DNA of 64,000 nucleotides from NCBI RefSeq assembly GCF_043195125.1, contig NZ_JBAFWR010000003.1; one strand, written 5' to 3'. The notes under the pieces were generated by a model. That model had not been told where the DNA came from, made no database searches, and saw nothing but the letters and a program-made list of their open reading frames with translations. Below are positions 37,612 to 45,312 of the stretch, in pieces. The position numbers were made by a program, and so were the translations under genes. The stretch comes from NCEH01 sp043195125. Its GTDB lineage: Bacteria > Pseudomonadota > Alphaproteobacteria > Rhizobiales > Xanthobacteraceae. Position 1 is the first letter of the stretch, and each line of letters begins with the position of its first letter.

Positions 37612-38487
37612 TCACAGATAGCGGAAGGCGCGGCGGTGCACGGCGCGCAGCAATTGGTCGGTGACGAGGCCGATGATTCCGATGAGGAAGACGCCCGCCA
37701 TCACTTCCGGCGTCTTCATGTAGCGGCGTGCCGCCCAGATGACGAAGCCGAGGCCGCTGTCCGCCGCGACGATCTCGGCGATGATCAGATAGGTCCAGCA
37801 CCAGCCGAGCGTGATGCGCAGATTATCCACCAGCCCCGGCAGCATGGCGCGGAAGGCCACATCCTTCAGCACCTGCCCGGGCTTGGCGCCGACCGTATAG
37901 GCGATCTCGATATACTCCTGCGGCACCCGGCGCATGTCGTCGGAAACCAGAAGCACGAGCTGGAAGAAGGTGCCGAGCCAGAGCAGGAAGATCTTGGTCT
38001 CCTCGCCCACGCCGAACCAGATGATGGAGAGCGGCACAAGCGCAGGCACCGGCAGATAGCGGATGAAATCGATGATGGGTTCGAGCGCGGCGCCGATGGC
38101 GCGATAAGCGCTCATCATGATGCCGATGGGAATGGCCATCACGGCCGCCAGCAGGAACGCGCTCCACACCCGCAGAATGGAGACCCAGGCATTCCAGGCG
38201 AGATGCTGGTCTGCGAACATGCGCATCATCGCGGCGAGGATGGCGCTCGGCGCGGGGAAGAACAGCGGGCTGGTGAGGCCGAGCCGCGCCACCCCTTCCC
38301 ACACCAGCAGCACCAGCACGCTGGCGCCGAGGGCAATGGCCGCCGAAACCGAGCGCGGCAAAGGCGCGCGCAGGCGGAACAGATCCCGCAGCGCGAACCC
38401 GCCCGCTGGTCGAGCGACGACCGACGGCATGCCGGACTCACCGCCGGCACGCGCCGGCGGTGAGGATGATGCGGCAGGCTCGCTCAC
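37612..38487 (-). CDS. ABC transporter permease, nitrate/sulfonate/taurine type
   Basis: A 291-residue inner-membrane permease of the TauC/SsuC group with six predicted helices. The cytoplasmic coupling loop reads EYIEIAYTVGAKPGQVLKDVAFRAMLPGL, with the EAA-type glycine. A Pro/Ala/Ser-rich cytoplasmic N-terminus of about 45 residues precedes the first helix. Start overlaps the binding-protein stop (ATGA). Confidence 0.92.
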   Translation of the reverse strand: MSEPAASSSPPARAGGESGMPSVVARPAGGFALRDLFRLRAPLPRSVSAAIALGASVLVLLVWEGVARLGLTSPLFFPAPSAILAAMMRMFADQHLAWNAWVSILRVWSAFLLAAVMAIPIGIMMSAYRAIGAALEPIIDFIRYLPVPALVPLSIIWFGVGEETKIFLLWLGTFFQLVLLVSDDMRRVPQEYIEIAYTVGAKPGQVLKDVAFRAMLPGLVDNLRITLGWCWTYLIIAEIVAADSGLGFVIWAARRYMKTPEVMAGVFLIGIIGLVTDQLLRAVHRRAFRYL

Positions 38488-39479
38488 TTCGTCCCCGCGA
38501 TTGCGGAAACCACCGAGGGGTCGATCTGCTGGGCGGGGTCGAGCTTGGTGTCGGCCGCCCCGTTCTCCAGGTTCAGCTCCATCACCGTGTTGAAGATGGT
38601 GTAGAGCGTACCCGGCTTGCCGGCGGTGCCGATATAGGTCTCGGCATCCGCAAGCGAGGTATAAGCAAGCGAAGTGTCGAGAATGTCCTTCACCTCGGCC
38701 TCGCTCAAATTGAAGTGCGGCGCGGCGAGCTTAATGAATTCCGCCGGATTTTTCTTGTAGAGATCCACCGCCTGGTAAATCCCCTTCAGGAACGCCTGAT
38801 ATTTCTTCGGATTCGACTTCAGATCGTCCTGACGCACAGCGATGATATCGACGATGATGTCGCTATCCTTGGAAGAGATCAGCACCTTACCCTTGCGGTT
38901 GGCATTGGCGGTGATCGCCTGCGACATGACCGGCTCATAAGTCGCGATCGCCTGGATCGACGGGTCGGCGAACACCGCGACCGTATCGGCGGTGGCGATC
39001 TCCTTGAGCTTGAGATCCTTGAGGGTCATCCCCTCCTTTTTCAGCGCCAATTGCAGCAGCAGGCGGCCGGGAATGTTGACCTCGGAGGCCACGGTCTTGC
39101 CCTTCAGCGCCGCGACGGAGGAAATCGACCCGTCCGCGATCACGCCGTCGCCGCCCACCGACTTGTCGATGGTGCCGATGATGATTCCGGGGGTGGAGGC
39201 ATCGCGCGGGCGGCCCTGGTGCTCGCCGACGGTGCGCATGTCGACCTCGATATCGCCGCGCGCCATGGCGGCCATGACGTTGGAGCGGTCATCCTCGAAC
39301 CGCATGTCCACATCGAGGCCTTGGGATTTGAAATAGCCCTTGTCCATGGCCACGAACACCGGCGCGAAGCCGGGCCAGGTGGGCGCGAGAACACGGATCT
39401 TGTCTGCGGCGGAAGCAGGCGCCGAAAGGGCCAGCAGGCCCAGAACGGCGAAAGCGGCAATGCGATCTTTATGCCTCAT
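38484..39479 (-). CDS. ABC substrate-binding protein, NMT1/TauA-type
   Basis: Periplasmic type II binding protein of 331 residues. A Sec signal peptide (MRHKDRIAAFAVLGLLALSAPASA) is followed by DKIRVLAPTWPGFAPVFVAMDKGYFKSQG, the standard NMT1/THI5-like opening in which the small-molecule head group is bound. This superfamily carries sulfonates, nitrate, pyrimidine precursors, guanidine and urea-like compounds. Start 39479 lies 8 bp after AAGGAG. First gene of the eight-gene operon, divergent from lysR. Confidence 0.9.
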   Translation of the reverse strand: MRHKDRIAAFAVLGLLALSAPASAADKIRVLAPTWPGFAPVFVAMDKGYFKSQGLDVDMRFEDDRSNVMAAMARGDIEVDMRTVGEHQGRPRDASTPGIIIGTIDKSVGGDGVIADGSISSVAALKGKTVASEVNIPGRLLLQLALKKEGMTLKDLKLKEIATADTVAVFADPSIQAIATYEPVMSQAITANANRKGKVLISSKDSDIIVDIIAVRQDDLKSNPKKYQAFLKGIYQAVDLYKKNPAEFIKLAAPHFNLSEAEVKDILDTSLAYTSLADAETYIGTAGKPGTLYTIFNTVMELNLENGAADTKLDPAQQIDPSVVSAIAGTK

Positions 39480-39554
39480 GGCGGTCGCTCCTTGGAGGGT
39501 GCTCGCATGCTCCGGCATATTCACATCCGGAAAAATCGTCTTTATTGAAACGTC

Positions 39555-39574
39555 ACATCGAGAACTTTAGATGT
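39555..39574. promoter_or_regulatory. Candidate LysR operator and lysR promoter
   Basis: The interrupted palindrome ACATC-N10-GATGT lies in the 120-bp divergent gap between the binding-protein gene and lysR. It overlaps a possible lysR promoter (TTGAAA at 39545-39550, 17-bp spacer, TAGATG at 39568-39573). LysR-type proteins commonly bind such a site to repress themselves and activate the opposite operon. Confidence 0.5.
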
Positions 39575-39599
39575 AAAAGGCCTCAAGGAGGGAAAGCCC

Positions 39600-40538
39600 G
39601 TGCGGCGTCTGGATAATATCGACCTGCGCCTGCTGCGGGTGTTCGTGGCCCTGACCGAGGCGGGCGGCTTTGCGGACGCGCAAATCACCCTCAATCTCTC
39701 CCAATCCACCCTCTCGACGCATCTGGCGGCGCTGGAGCGCAAGCTCGGCGGGCAATTGTGCGAGCGCGGGCGCGCCGGTTTCCGCCTCACCCCGTTCGGT
39801 GAATCCACCTTCGCCGCCGCCAAGCAATTGTTCGCCGATATCGACGCCTTCCACGGCCGCATCGGCCGCGACCAGCGCACGCTTGTGGGGCGGTTGCGGC
39901 TCGGCATCGTGGACGGGGTCGTCACCAACCCCATACTCGGCCTCCAGACGGCGCTCGGCCGCTACATGGAATACGCGAGCGAAGTGTTTGTGGACCTGGA
40001 GCTCGGCACGCCGCTGGTGTTGGAACAGGCGCTGATGGACGGCGCCCGCGACGTCGTCATCGGCCCGTTCTCGCAGAAGGTGCCGGGCATCACCTACATT
40101 CCGCTGCACCGCGAGCCGCACGCCCTCTATTGCGGGAAAGGCCATCCGCTGTTCAAAATTCCGCCGCGCCAGATGCAGCACGCCCAAATCGAGGCGGCCT
40201 TGTTTTCCGTGCGCCGCTATCGCCACCTCGACGACCTGTACCGGGTCAATCATCCGCGCGCGAGCGGCTCCATCGTGCAGATGGAGGCGCAGGTGATGAT
40301 GATCCTGTCCGGTCATTTCATCGGCTATCTGCCGCGCCACATGGGCGACGACTGGGCACGGCGCGGCGAGATGCGGGCCCTGAAGCCCGAGAGCTACGGC
40401 TTTGAATCCGCGCATTTCGTCGCGACGCGCCGGCTGAAGGGCGAGCAGCCGCTGGTGGACGCCTTCATCAAGGAACTGAAGGCCCAGGTCAGCGTGTCCG
40501 CCCGCCCCGCCGCTTTCAGCGGGTCAGATTCACCGTGA
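39600..40538 (+). CDS. LysR-family transcriptional regulator
   Basis: A 312-residue LysR regulator. The helix-turn-helix (about 8-66) reads VFVALTEAGGFADAQITLNLSQSTLSTHLAALERKLG in two halves, followed by the linker helix and a periplasmic-binding-like effector domain (about 92-300). Start is GTG at 39600 behind GGAGGG. It is divergent from the transporter operon and is its likely regulator, responding to the imported compound or its product. The last 23 bp overlap the 3' end of the convergent aldehyde dehydrogenase gene. Confidence 0.9.
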   Translation: MRRLDNIDLRLLRVFVALTEAGGFADAQITLNLSQSTLSTHLAALERKLGGQLCERGRAGFRLTPFGESTFAAAKQLFADIDAFHGRIGRDQRTLVGRLRLGIVDGVVTNPILGLQTALGRYMEYASEVFVDLELGTPLVLEQALMDGARDVVIGPFSQKVPGITYIPLHREPHALYCGKGHPLFKIPPRQMQHAQIEAALFSVRRYRHLDDLYRVNHPRASGSIVQMEAQVMMILSGHFIGYLPRHMGDDWARRGEMRALKPESYGFESAHFVATRRLKGEQPLVDAFIKELKAQVSVSARPAAFSGSDSP

Positions 40539-42003
40539 TGTTCTTGCTCTGGGTGAAGCTGTCCAGCATGGCGGAGAGGGAGAATTCCCGCCCGAGCCCG
40601 CTTTGCTTGTAGCCGCCATAGGAATGACCCGGCAGTTGCCCGGCCCCCTGGTTGATCTGGACCCAACCGGCTTCCACATCGCGGGCGGTGCGCAGCGCCT
40701 TGCCGATGTCGTGGGTCCAGATATAGGCGGCAAGGCCGTAATGGCTGTCGTTGGCCATCTTGATGACCTCGGCCTCGTCCTCCCACGGGATCGCCACCAG
40801 CACCGGCCCGAAGATCTCCTCGCGCGACAGGCGCCAGTCGTTTTCCGCCTGGGCAAACGCGGTGGGCCGCATGAAATAGCCTTCGCTCAGCGGCCCCTCA
40901 GTATCCGGCAGGCCGCCCATGACGAGGCGCGAGCCCTGCTGGCGTAGGCCTTCCTCCACATAGCCGCGGACCTTGCTGAACTGCTTCTCATTGATGATGG
41001 CGCCGATGTCAGTCTCTTCCGCCAGCGGATCGCCGAGCCGCAGCTTGCCGGCCTTTTCGGCGAGCCGCTCCAGGAAGCCGTCATAGATGGAGCGATGGAG
41101 AAACAGCCGCGAGCCGGCAGTGCACGATTGGCTCTGCCGCGTGAAGCGCATGGCGGCGATGATGCCCTCCACCACCCAATCCTCGTCCGCATCCGGGAAC
41201 ACGATGGACGGGCTCTTGCCGCCAAGCTCCAAGGAAACCGGGAGAATCCGCTTCGCGGCGGCCTCCATCACCAGCTTGCCCACGGCCGTGGAGCCGGTGA
41301 AGGACAGCTTCGCCACCTTCGGGTGGTTGATGAGCGGAGCGCCGCATTCAGCGCCCGTGCCGGTGAGCATGTTGACCACGCCGGGCGGCAGATGCTCGGC
41401 GCAGATTTCCGCGAGCATCAGCACCGCCAGCGGGGCGTCTTCGGCGGTCTTCATGACCATGGTATTGCCCGCGCAGAGCGCCGGCGCGATCTTCACCGCC
41501 GCCAGCAGGAACGGAGCATTCCAGGGGATGACGGCGGCAACGACGCCGAGCGGCTCACGCTGGGTGTAGCTGAGAAGATCATCGTTGAACGGCAAGGTCT
41601 CGCCCTTCAGCTCGCCCGAAAGGCCACCGAAATAGCGGAACATCTCCGCCGCCGCCCTGGTCTCGGGCCGCGCCTGGGTGCGCAGGGCGTTGCCGGTCTC
41701 CGTGGCGATGGTGCGGGCGATCTCCTCGTGCCGGGCGTCGATGCCGTCGGCGATCTTGATCAGCAGCCGCCCCCGCTCGCGTGGCGGCACCTTGCGCCAG
41801 GAAGCGAAGGATTCCAATGCCTTGTCCACCGCGAGATCGACGTCTGCGGAACCGCCCCGGGGCACCTCGGCAAACGTTTCGCGGCGCGCCGGGTTCTCGA
41901 CGGTGAGGGTTTCGCCCGATGCCGCCCACACCCATTCGCCGCCGATCAGCATGGGATGACGCAGCAGCTGCGCGCCGGTGAGGGTCTTTTCGCCCGTGTT
42001 CAT
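40516..42003 (-). CDS. NAD(P)-dependent aldehyde dehydrogenase
   Basis: A 495-residue aldehyde dehydrogenase superfamily enzyme oxidising an aldehyde to an acid. The cofactor segment IPWNAPFLLA, the general base Glu259 in LELGGKSP and the nucleophile Cys294 in SQSCTAGSR are all in place, as is the C-terminal EIFGPVLV. The closest recognisable grouping is betaine-aldehyde/vanillin-type dehydrogenases; the substrate is not readable. It follows a GntR gene on the same strand by 81 bp. It may serve either that regulon or the neighbouring guanidino/amide operon. Confidence 0.9.
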   Translation of the reverse strand: MNTGEKTLTGAQLLRHPMLIGGEWVWAASGETLTVENPARRETFAEVPRGGSADVDLAVDKALESFASWRKVPPRERGRLLIKIADGIDARHEEIARTIATETGNALRTQARPETRAAAEMFRYFGGLSGELKGETLPFNDDLLSYTQREPLGVVAAVIPWNAPFLLAAVKIAPALCAGNTMVMKTAEDAPLAVLMLAEICAEHLPPGVVNMLTGTGAECGAPLINHPKVAKLSFTGSTAVGKLVMEAAAKRILPVSLELGGKSPSIVFPDADEDWVVEGIIAAMRFTRQSQSCTAGSRLFLHRSIYDGFLERLAEKAGKLRLGDPLAEETDIGAIINEKQFSKVRGYVEEGLRQQGSRLVMGGLPDTEGPLSEGYFMRPTAFAQAENDWRLSREEIFGPVLVAIPWEDEAEVIKMANDSHYGLAAYIWTHDIGKALRTARDVEAGWVQINQGAGQLPGHSYGGYKQSGLGREFSLSAMLDSFTQSKNITVNLTR

Positions 42004-42038
42004 ATGATCCTCCCTTGATCGCGAAGCTTAAGCCCCGC

Positions 42039-42055
42039 CCCGGCGTGACGCCGGG
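42039..42055. terminator. Short hairpin between gntR and the aldehyde dehydrogenase gene
   Basis: CCCGGCG (42039-42045) and CGCCGGG (42049-42055) form a compact hairpin, followed by TTTC on the plus strand only. Read in the direction of the flanking minus-strand genes it has no T-tract, so it may be a processing or partial-attenuation site. Confidence 0.35.
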
Positions 42056-42084
42056 TTTCATACGCTTTTACAAAGTGTTGAAGC

Positions 42085-42765
42085 TCAGCCCTGTTCCCAT
42101 ATGCGGGGCATCTGGGCCACGAGATCGGCGAACACGCGCCCGCCCGTGGTGATGTGTTCATGCATGATGGAATTGGCGGTCGCCCCGTCGCCGCGCAGGA
42201 TGGCATCGACGATTTGTGCGTGATCCTGATGGGACTGCTCGATCCGCCCGGGTTTCTGGAACGGATAGCGGCGGTAGACGCGCAGCCGCGCCCGCATGTC
42301 CTTGATGTTGAATTCAAGGTATTCGTTGCATGCCCCGCGATAGATGCACTCATGTAACCGCGTGTTCGCCAGATCGTACGCGGATGAATCTCCCCGTTCC
42401 ACGAACGCGGCGGTTTGGGCGTGGATTTCGGCGAGCGCCTTGCGGTCGTCCGGCGGCATGCGGCTCGCCGCCAGCTTGGCGGCCATGCCTTCCATCTCGG
42501 TCATCACCTCGAACATGGAGACCACCTGCTCCACGCTGAGCACGGTGACGGTGGCGCCGCGCCGCTGGCGCAGATCGACCAGGCCGAGGGAGGCGAGCTG
42601 GATCAGCGCCTCGCGCACCGGCGTCTTGGACACGCCGAAGCGCTCGGAGAGGGGCCGCTCCTCCAGCCGCGCGCCGGGGGGCAGAGCACCGGATTCGATC
42701 TCGCCCCGGATCCACTTCGCGATCTCGCCTGTCCGGTTGATCTTCTGCACAGCGGGTTCGCCCAT
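42085..42765 (-). CDS. GntR-family (FCD) transcriptional regulator
   Basis: A 226-residue FCD-type GntR protein. The winged helix (about 8-75) reads RLEERPLSERFGVSKTPVREALIQLASLGLV. The FCD domain (about 85-215) has the Asp/His effector-metal pattern (RLHECIYRGA, HQDHAQIVDAI, MHEHI). ATG 42765 is preferred over an adjacent TTG. It is divergent from the crotonase-family gene and upstream of the aldehyde dehydrogenase gene, so it probably controls one or both. Confidence 0.88.
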   Translation of the reverse strand: MGEPAVQKINRTGEIAKWIRGEIESGALPPGARLEERPLSERFGVSKTPVREALIQLASLGLVDLRQRRGATVTVLSVEQVVSMFEVMTEMEGMAAKLAASRMPPDDRKALAEIHAQTAAFVERGDSSAYDLANTRLHECIYRGACNEYLEFNIKDMRARLRVYRRYPFQKPGRIEQSHQDHAQIVDAILRGDGATANSIMHEHITTGGRVFADLVAQMPRIWEQG

Positions 42766-42840
42766 CAAATCGCGTCGTCCTTGCGTGTTGTCTCGCCCGC
42801 TCCGCCGCGATGCAAGGCGGATATTCCGAACAGCAGGTTA

Positions 42841-42873
42841 CATATTTTTTTTAGATTGACTCATATTTTTTTT
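42841..42873 (+). promoter_or_regulatory. Two phased T8 tracts in a direct repeat (bent promoter DNA)
   Basis: CATATTTTTTTT occurs twice, at 42841-42852 and 42862-42873, exactly 21 bp apart (two helical turns). TTGACT at 42856-42861 between the copies could be a -35 element. Phased A/T tracts cause intrinsic DNA curvature. The site lies just upstream of the gene starting at 42892 and is very unlike the surrounding GC-rich DNA. Confidence 0.6.
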
Positions 42874-42891
42874 GAAATCAAAAATGAGAGA

Positions 42892-43716
42892 ATGACCAAC
42901 GCCAACGGGCAACGACCCGCCACTCCCCGCGCCGGCCACAGCGATGAAGGCAGCCCGCCGAGCCTGTCGATCGCAGGGGCGAAAGCCTGCATCCACCTCA
43001 ATCGGCCACGCCAGCACAACCGCTTCCAGCGGGAGGATCTGGCCCATCTCGCGACGCTGCTGGATGAGGTGGAGCGCGACCGGGCGGTGCGGGTGCTGAT
43101 GTTCACCGCGAGCGGACCGAGCTTCAGCGCCGGCTTCGATATCGGCGGCTTCGAGGCGGGCGGCGCGTCCCAGCCCCACGCCTTCGGCGATCTGTGCGAT
43201 CGGGTGGAGGCGGTGAAGATCCCGACCCTCTGCGTGCTGAACGGCAGCGTCTATGGCGGCGCCACCGATTTCGCCCTGGCGTGCGACATCCGCATCGCCG
43301 TCGAAGGCGCGCGCATGATGATGCCGCCCGCCCGGCTGGGCATCCAATATTATTACGGCGGCCTGCGCCGCTATGTGGAGCGGCTCGGCCCGGCGGCCGC
43401 CAAGCTGCTGATCCTCACCGGCGAGCCCATCGACGCGCAGGCCATGCTGCGCATCGGCTTCGTGCAGGAATTGGTGGCGGCCGACGCCTTGATGGCGCGG
43501 GCCGATGCGCTCGCCACCGCCTGCGCCGAACGGGCGCCCGGCGCGCTGCGCGGCCTGAAGGCCTCGCTCGATGCGCTGGCCCAGGGCAAGGCCGACCCAG
43601 CGTTGATCCAGGCGCGCTTCGATGCGAGCCTGACCTCGGCAGAAGCGCAGGAAGGCCTGCGCGCCTGGGCGGAAAAGCGCCCTCCCATATTCAAGGACGA
43701 GGTGCCGGCGGCCTGA
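42892..43716 (+). CDS. Crotonase-superfamily protein lacking the hydratase glutamates
   Basis: A 274-residue enoyl-CoA hydratase/isomerase-fold protein. The oxyanion-hole segments FSAGFDIGGFE and LNGSVYGGATDFALACDIRIA are clear. The two catalytic glutamates of rat enoyl-CoA hydratase (in GCELAMMCD and QPEILIG) correspond here to Asp in ATDFALACD and Ala in MPPARLGIQ, so a simple hydratase role is doubtful. Decarboxylase, isomerase or hydrolase activity on an acyl-CoA is possible. An N-terminal extension of about 25 polar residues precedes the fold. The start at 42892 has only a weak ribosome-binding site. Confidence 0.82.
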   Translation: MTNANGQRPATPRAGHSDEGSPPSLSIAGAKACIHLNRPRQHNRFQREDLAHLATLLDEVERDRAVRVLMFTASGPSFSAGFDIGGFEAGGASQPHAFGDLCDRVEAVKIPTLCVLNGSVYGGATDFALACDIRIAVEGARMMMPPARLGIQYYYGGLRRYVERLGPAAAKLLILTGEPIDAQAMLRIGFVQELVAADALMARADALATACAERAPGALRGLKASLDALAQGKADPALIQARFDASLTSAEAQEGLRAWAEKRPPIFKDEVPAA

Positions 43717-43870
43717 AGGGGCTCCCGCGGACAGGCGAAGGCGGTTCGAGCAAGAACGGCCGATTCGCGAAAACAGAACAAGCCGCGCGGTCCGCAAGAG
43801 ACCGGCCGGCGCGAGGTGGAAACGAAACGGGCGGACGATCGTCACGCCCGCAAAACTGGGAGGATGAACC

Positions 43871-45073
43871 ATGCGCCTTGGATTGATCGCGGGGCTCGCA
43901 GCCACGTCGCTGCTTGCGCTGACCGCCGCGAATGCCGCCGACGGCCCCGTCCGCATCGGCGTGCTGAACGACCAGTCGGGCCTCTATAGCGAGTTCGGCG
44001 GCATCGGTTCGGTGGAAGCCGCGAAGATGGCGGTCGAGGATTTCGGCGGCAAGGTCCTCGGGCGGCCGATCGAGATTCTCTCCGCCGACCATCAGAACAA
44101 GACCGACGTCGGCGCCGCCACCGCGCGCAAATGGTTCGACGAGGAGAATGTGCTCGCCATCGCCGACCTGACGAATTCCGCGGTCGCGCTGGCGGTGCAG
44201 GGCATGGCGAAGGAGCGCGGCAGGATCACCCTCTCCTCCGGCCCCGCCACCACCCGCCTCACCAATGAGGATTGCTCCCCCACCGGCTTCCATTGGCCGT
44301 GGGACACCTATTCCCAGGCGGTCGGCACGGCCCGCGCGGTGCTGCAGGACGGCGGCAAGAGCTGGTATCTCGTGGTCGTGGACTATGCGTTCGGCCACCA
44401 GATGTCCGCCGACATCGCCAAGACCGTCGCCGCCGGCGGCGGCACGGTGGTCGGCCAGGTGCGCTATCCGACCGGGGCTGCGGACTTCTCCTCCTTCCTG
44501 CTGCAGGCGCAGGGCTCTAAGGCGCAGATCATCGGCCTCGCCAATGGCGGCATGGACACCATCAATTCCATCAAGCAGGCGGCGGAATTCGGCATCACCG
44601 ACGGCGGCCAGCGCCTGGTGGGCCTCGCCATCATGATCAGCGACGTCAACGCCCTCGGCCTCAAGGCCGCCAAGGGCCTGATCGCCACCACCGCCTATTA
44701 TTGGGACCGCAACGACGCCAGCCGCGCCTTCGGCGAGCGCTACATGAAGAAGACCGGCCGGATGCCGGACATGATCCAGGCCGGCGTCTATTCCTCGGTC
44801 CTGCACTATCTCAAGGCCATGCAGGCGGCGAACAGCGACGACGGCAAGGTGGTCGCCGAGAAGATGCGCGAGATGCCGGTGAACGACTTCTTCGTCACCA
44901 ACGGCAAAGTCCGCGCCGACGGCCGCATGGAGCACGACATGTACCTGATCCAGGTGAAGGATCCGAGCGAATCCAAGTATCCCTGGGATTATTACAAGAT
45001 CCTGCGCACCATTCCCGCCGCCGAGGCCACCATGCCTCTGTCGGAAAGCAAGTGCCCGCTGGTGAAGAAGTGA
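43871..45073 (+). CDS. Branched-chain-amino-acid-type ABC substrate-binding protein (orphan paralog)
   Basis: A 400-residue periplasmic binding protein with signal peptide MRLGLIAGLAATSLLALTAANA and the mature opening VRIGVLNDQSGLYSEFGGIGS. It is a close paralog of the protein at 16018-17223, sharing SADHQNKTDVG, DFSSFLLQAQGSKA and the C-terminal cysteine-containing SKCPLVKK ending. Again no permease or ATPase is nearby. GGAGG lies 8 bp before the ATG. Its neighbours (crotonase, dehydrogenase, CoA ligase) suggest a carboxylic or aromatic acid ligand (inference). Confidence 0.9.
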   Translation: MRLGLIAGLAATSLLALTAANAADGPVRIGVLNDQSGLYSEFGGIGSVEAAKMAVEDFGGKVLGRPIEILSADHQNKTDVGAATARKWFDEENVLAIADLTNSAVALAVQGMAKERGRITLSSGPATTRLTNEDCSPTGFHWPWDTYSQAVGTARAVLQDGGKSWYLVVVDYAFGHQMSADIAKTVAAGGGTVVGQVRYPTGAADFSSFLLQAQGSKAQIIGLANGGMDTINSIKQAAEFGITDGGQRLVGLAIMISDVNALGLKAAKGLIATTAYYWDRNDASRAFGERYMKKTGRMPDMIQAGVYSSVLHYLKAMQAANSDDGKVVAEKMREMPVNDFFVTNGKVRADGRMEHDMYLIQVKDPSESKYPWDYYKILRTIPAAEATMPLSESKCPLVKK

Positions 45074-45078
45074 GAAAG

Positions 45079-45096
45079 ACGGCGGAAAGCCGTTTC
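45079..45096 (+). terminator. Small hairpin after the binding-protein gene
   Basis: ACGGC-GGAAA-GCCGT followed by TTTC begins 5 bp after the stop codon. A weak intrinsic terminator that would lower read-through into the following dehydrogenase gene. Confidence 0.45.
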
Positions 45097-45121
45097 AAAA
45101 TGCGCTGAGGCCGGCGCATGC

Positions 45122-45174
45122 GGGGCTGGATGGGGGTACGCCGTCGTCACGACGGGGTTCGCCTATCCAGCCCC
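45122..45174 (+). other. Large two-tier stem-loop in a 239-bp leader region
   Basis: GGGGCTGGAT (45122-45131) pairs perfectly with ATCCAGCCCC (45165-45174), and inside it CCGTCGT (45141-45147) faces ACGACGG (45149-45155). The element lies 138 bp before the dehydrogenase gene at 45313. It does not fold as a tRNA (no T-arm). It could be a structured 5' leader, a repeat remnant or a terminator without T-tract. The rest of 45175-45312 is GC-rich without a recognisable ORF. Confidence 0.45.
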
Positions 45175-45312
45175 GACGGCCTGAACGGATTGTCCGAGGG
45201 GACACGCGCGGAGCTGTCCGCAGGCCGGCGCGAAGCCGGGCTTGCAGGCGGCGAGAGCAAGCAGGCGAAACCTGCCGCCGCACGGTCCCGATACGCTCTA
45301 AGGGGAGTTGAA

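Noticed and set aside
45122..45174. Possible tRNA because of the 7-bp end pairing and a GGTTCG sequence
   Set aside because: The element is only 53 nt long, and no T-stem or anticodon arm can be formed.
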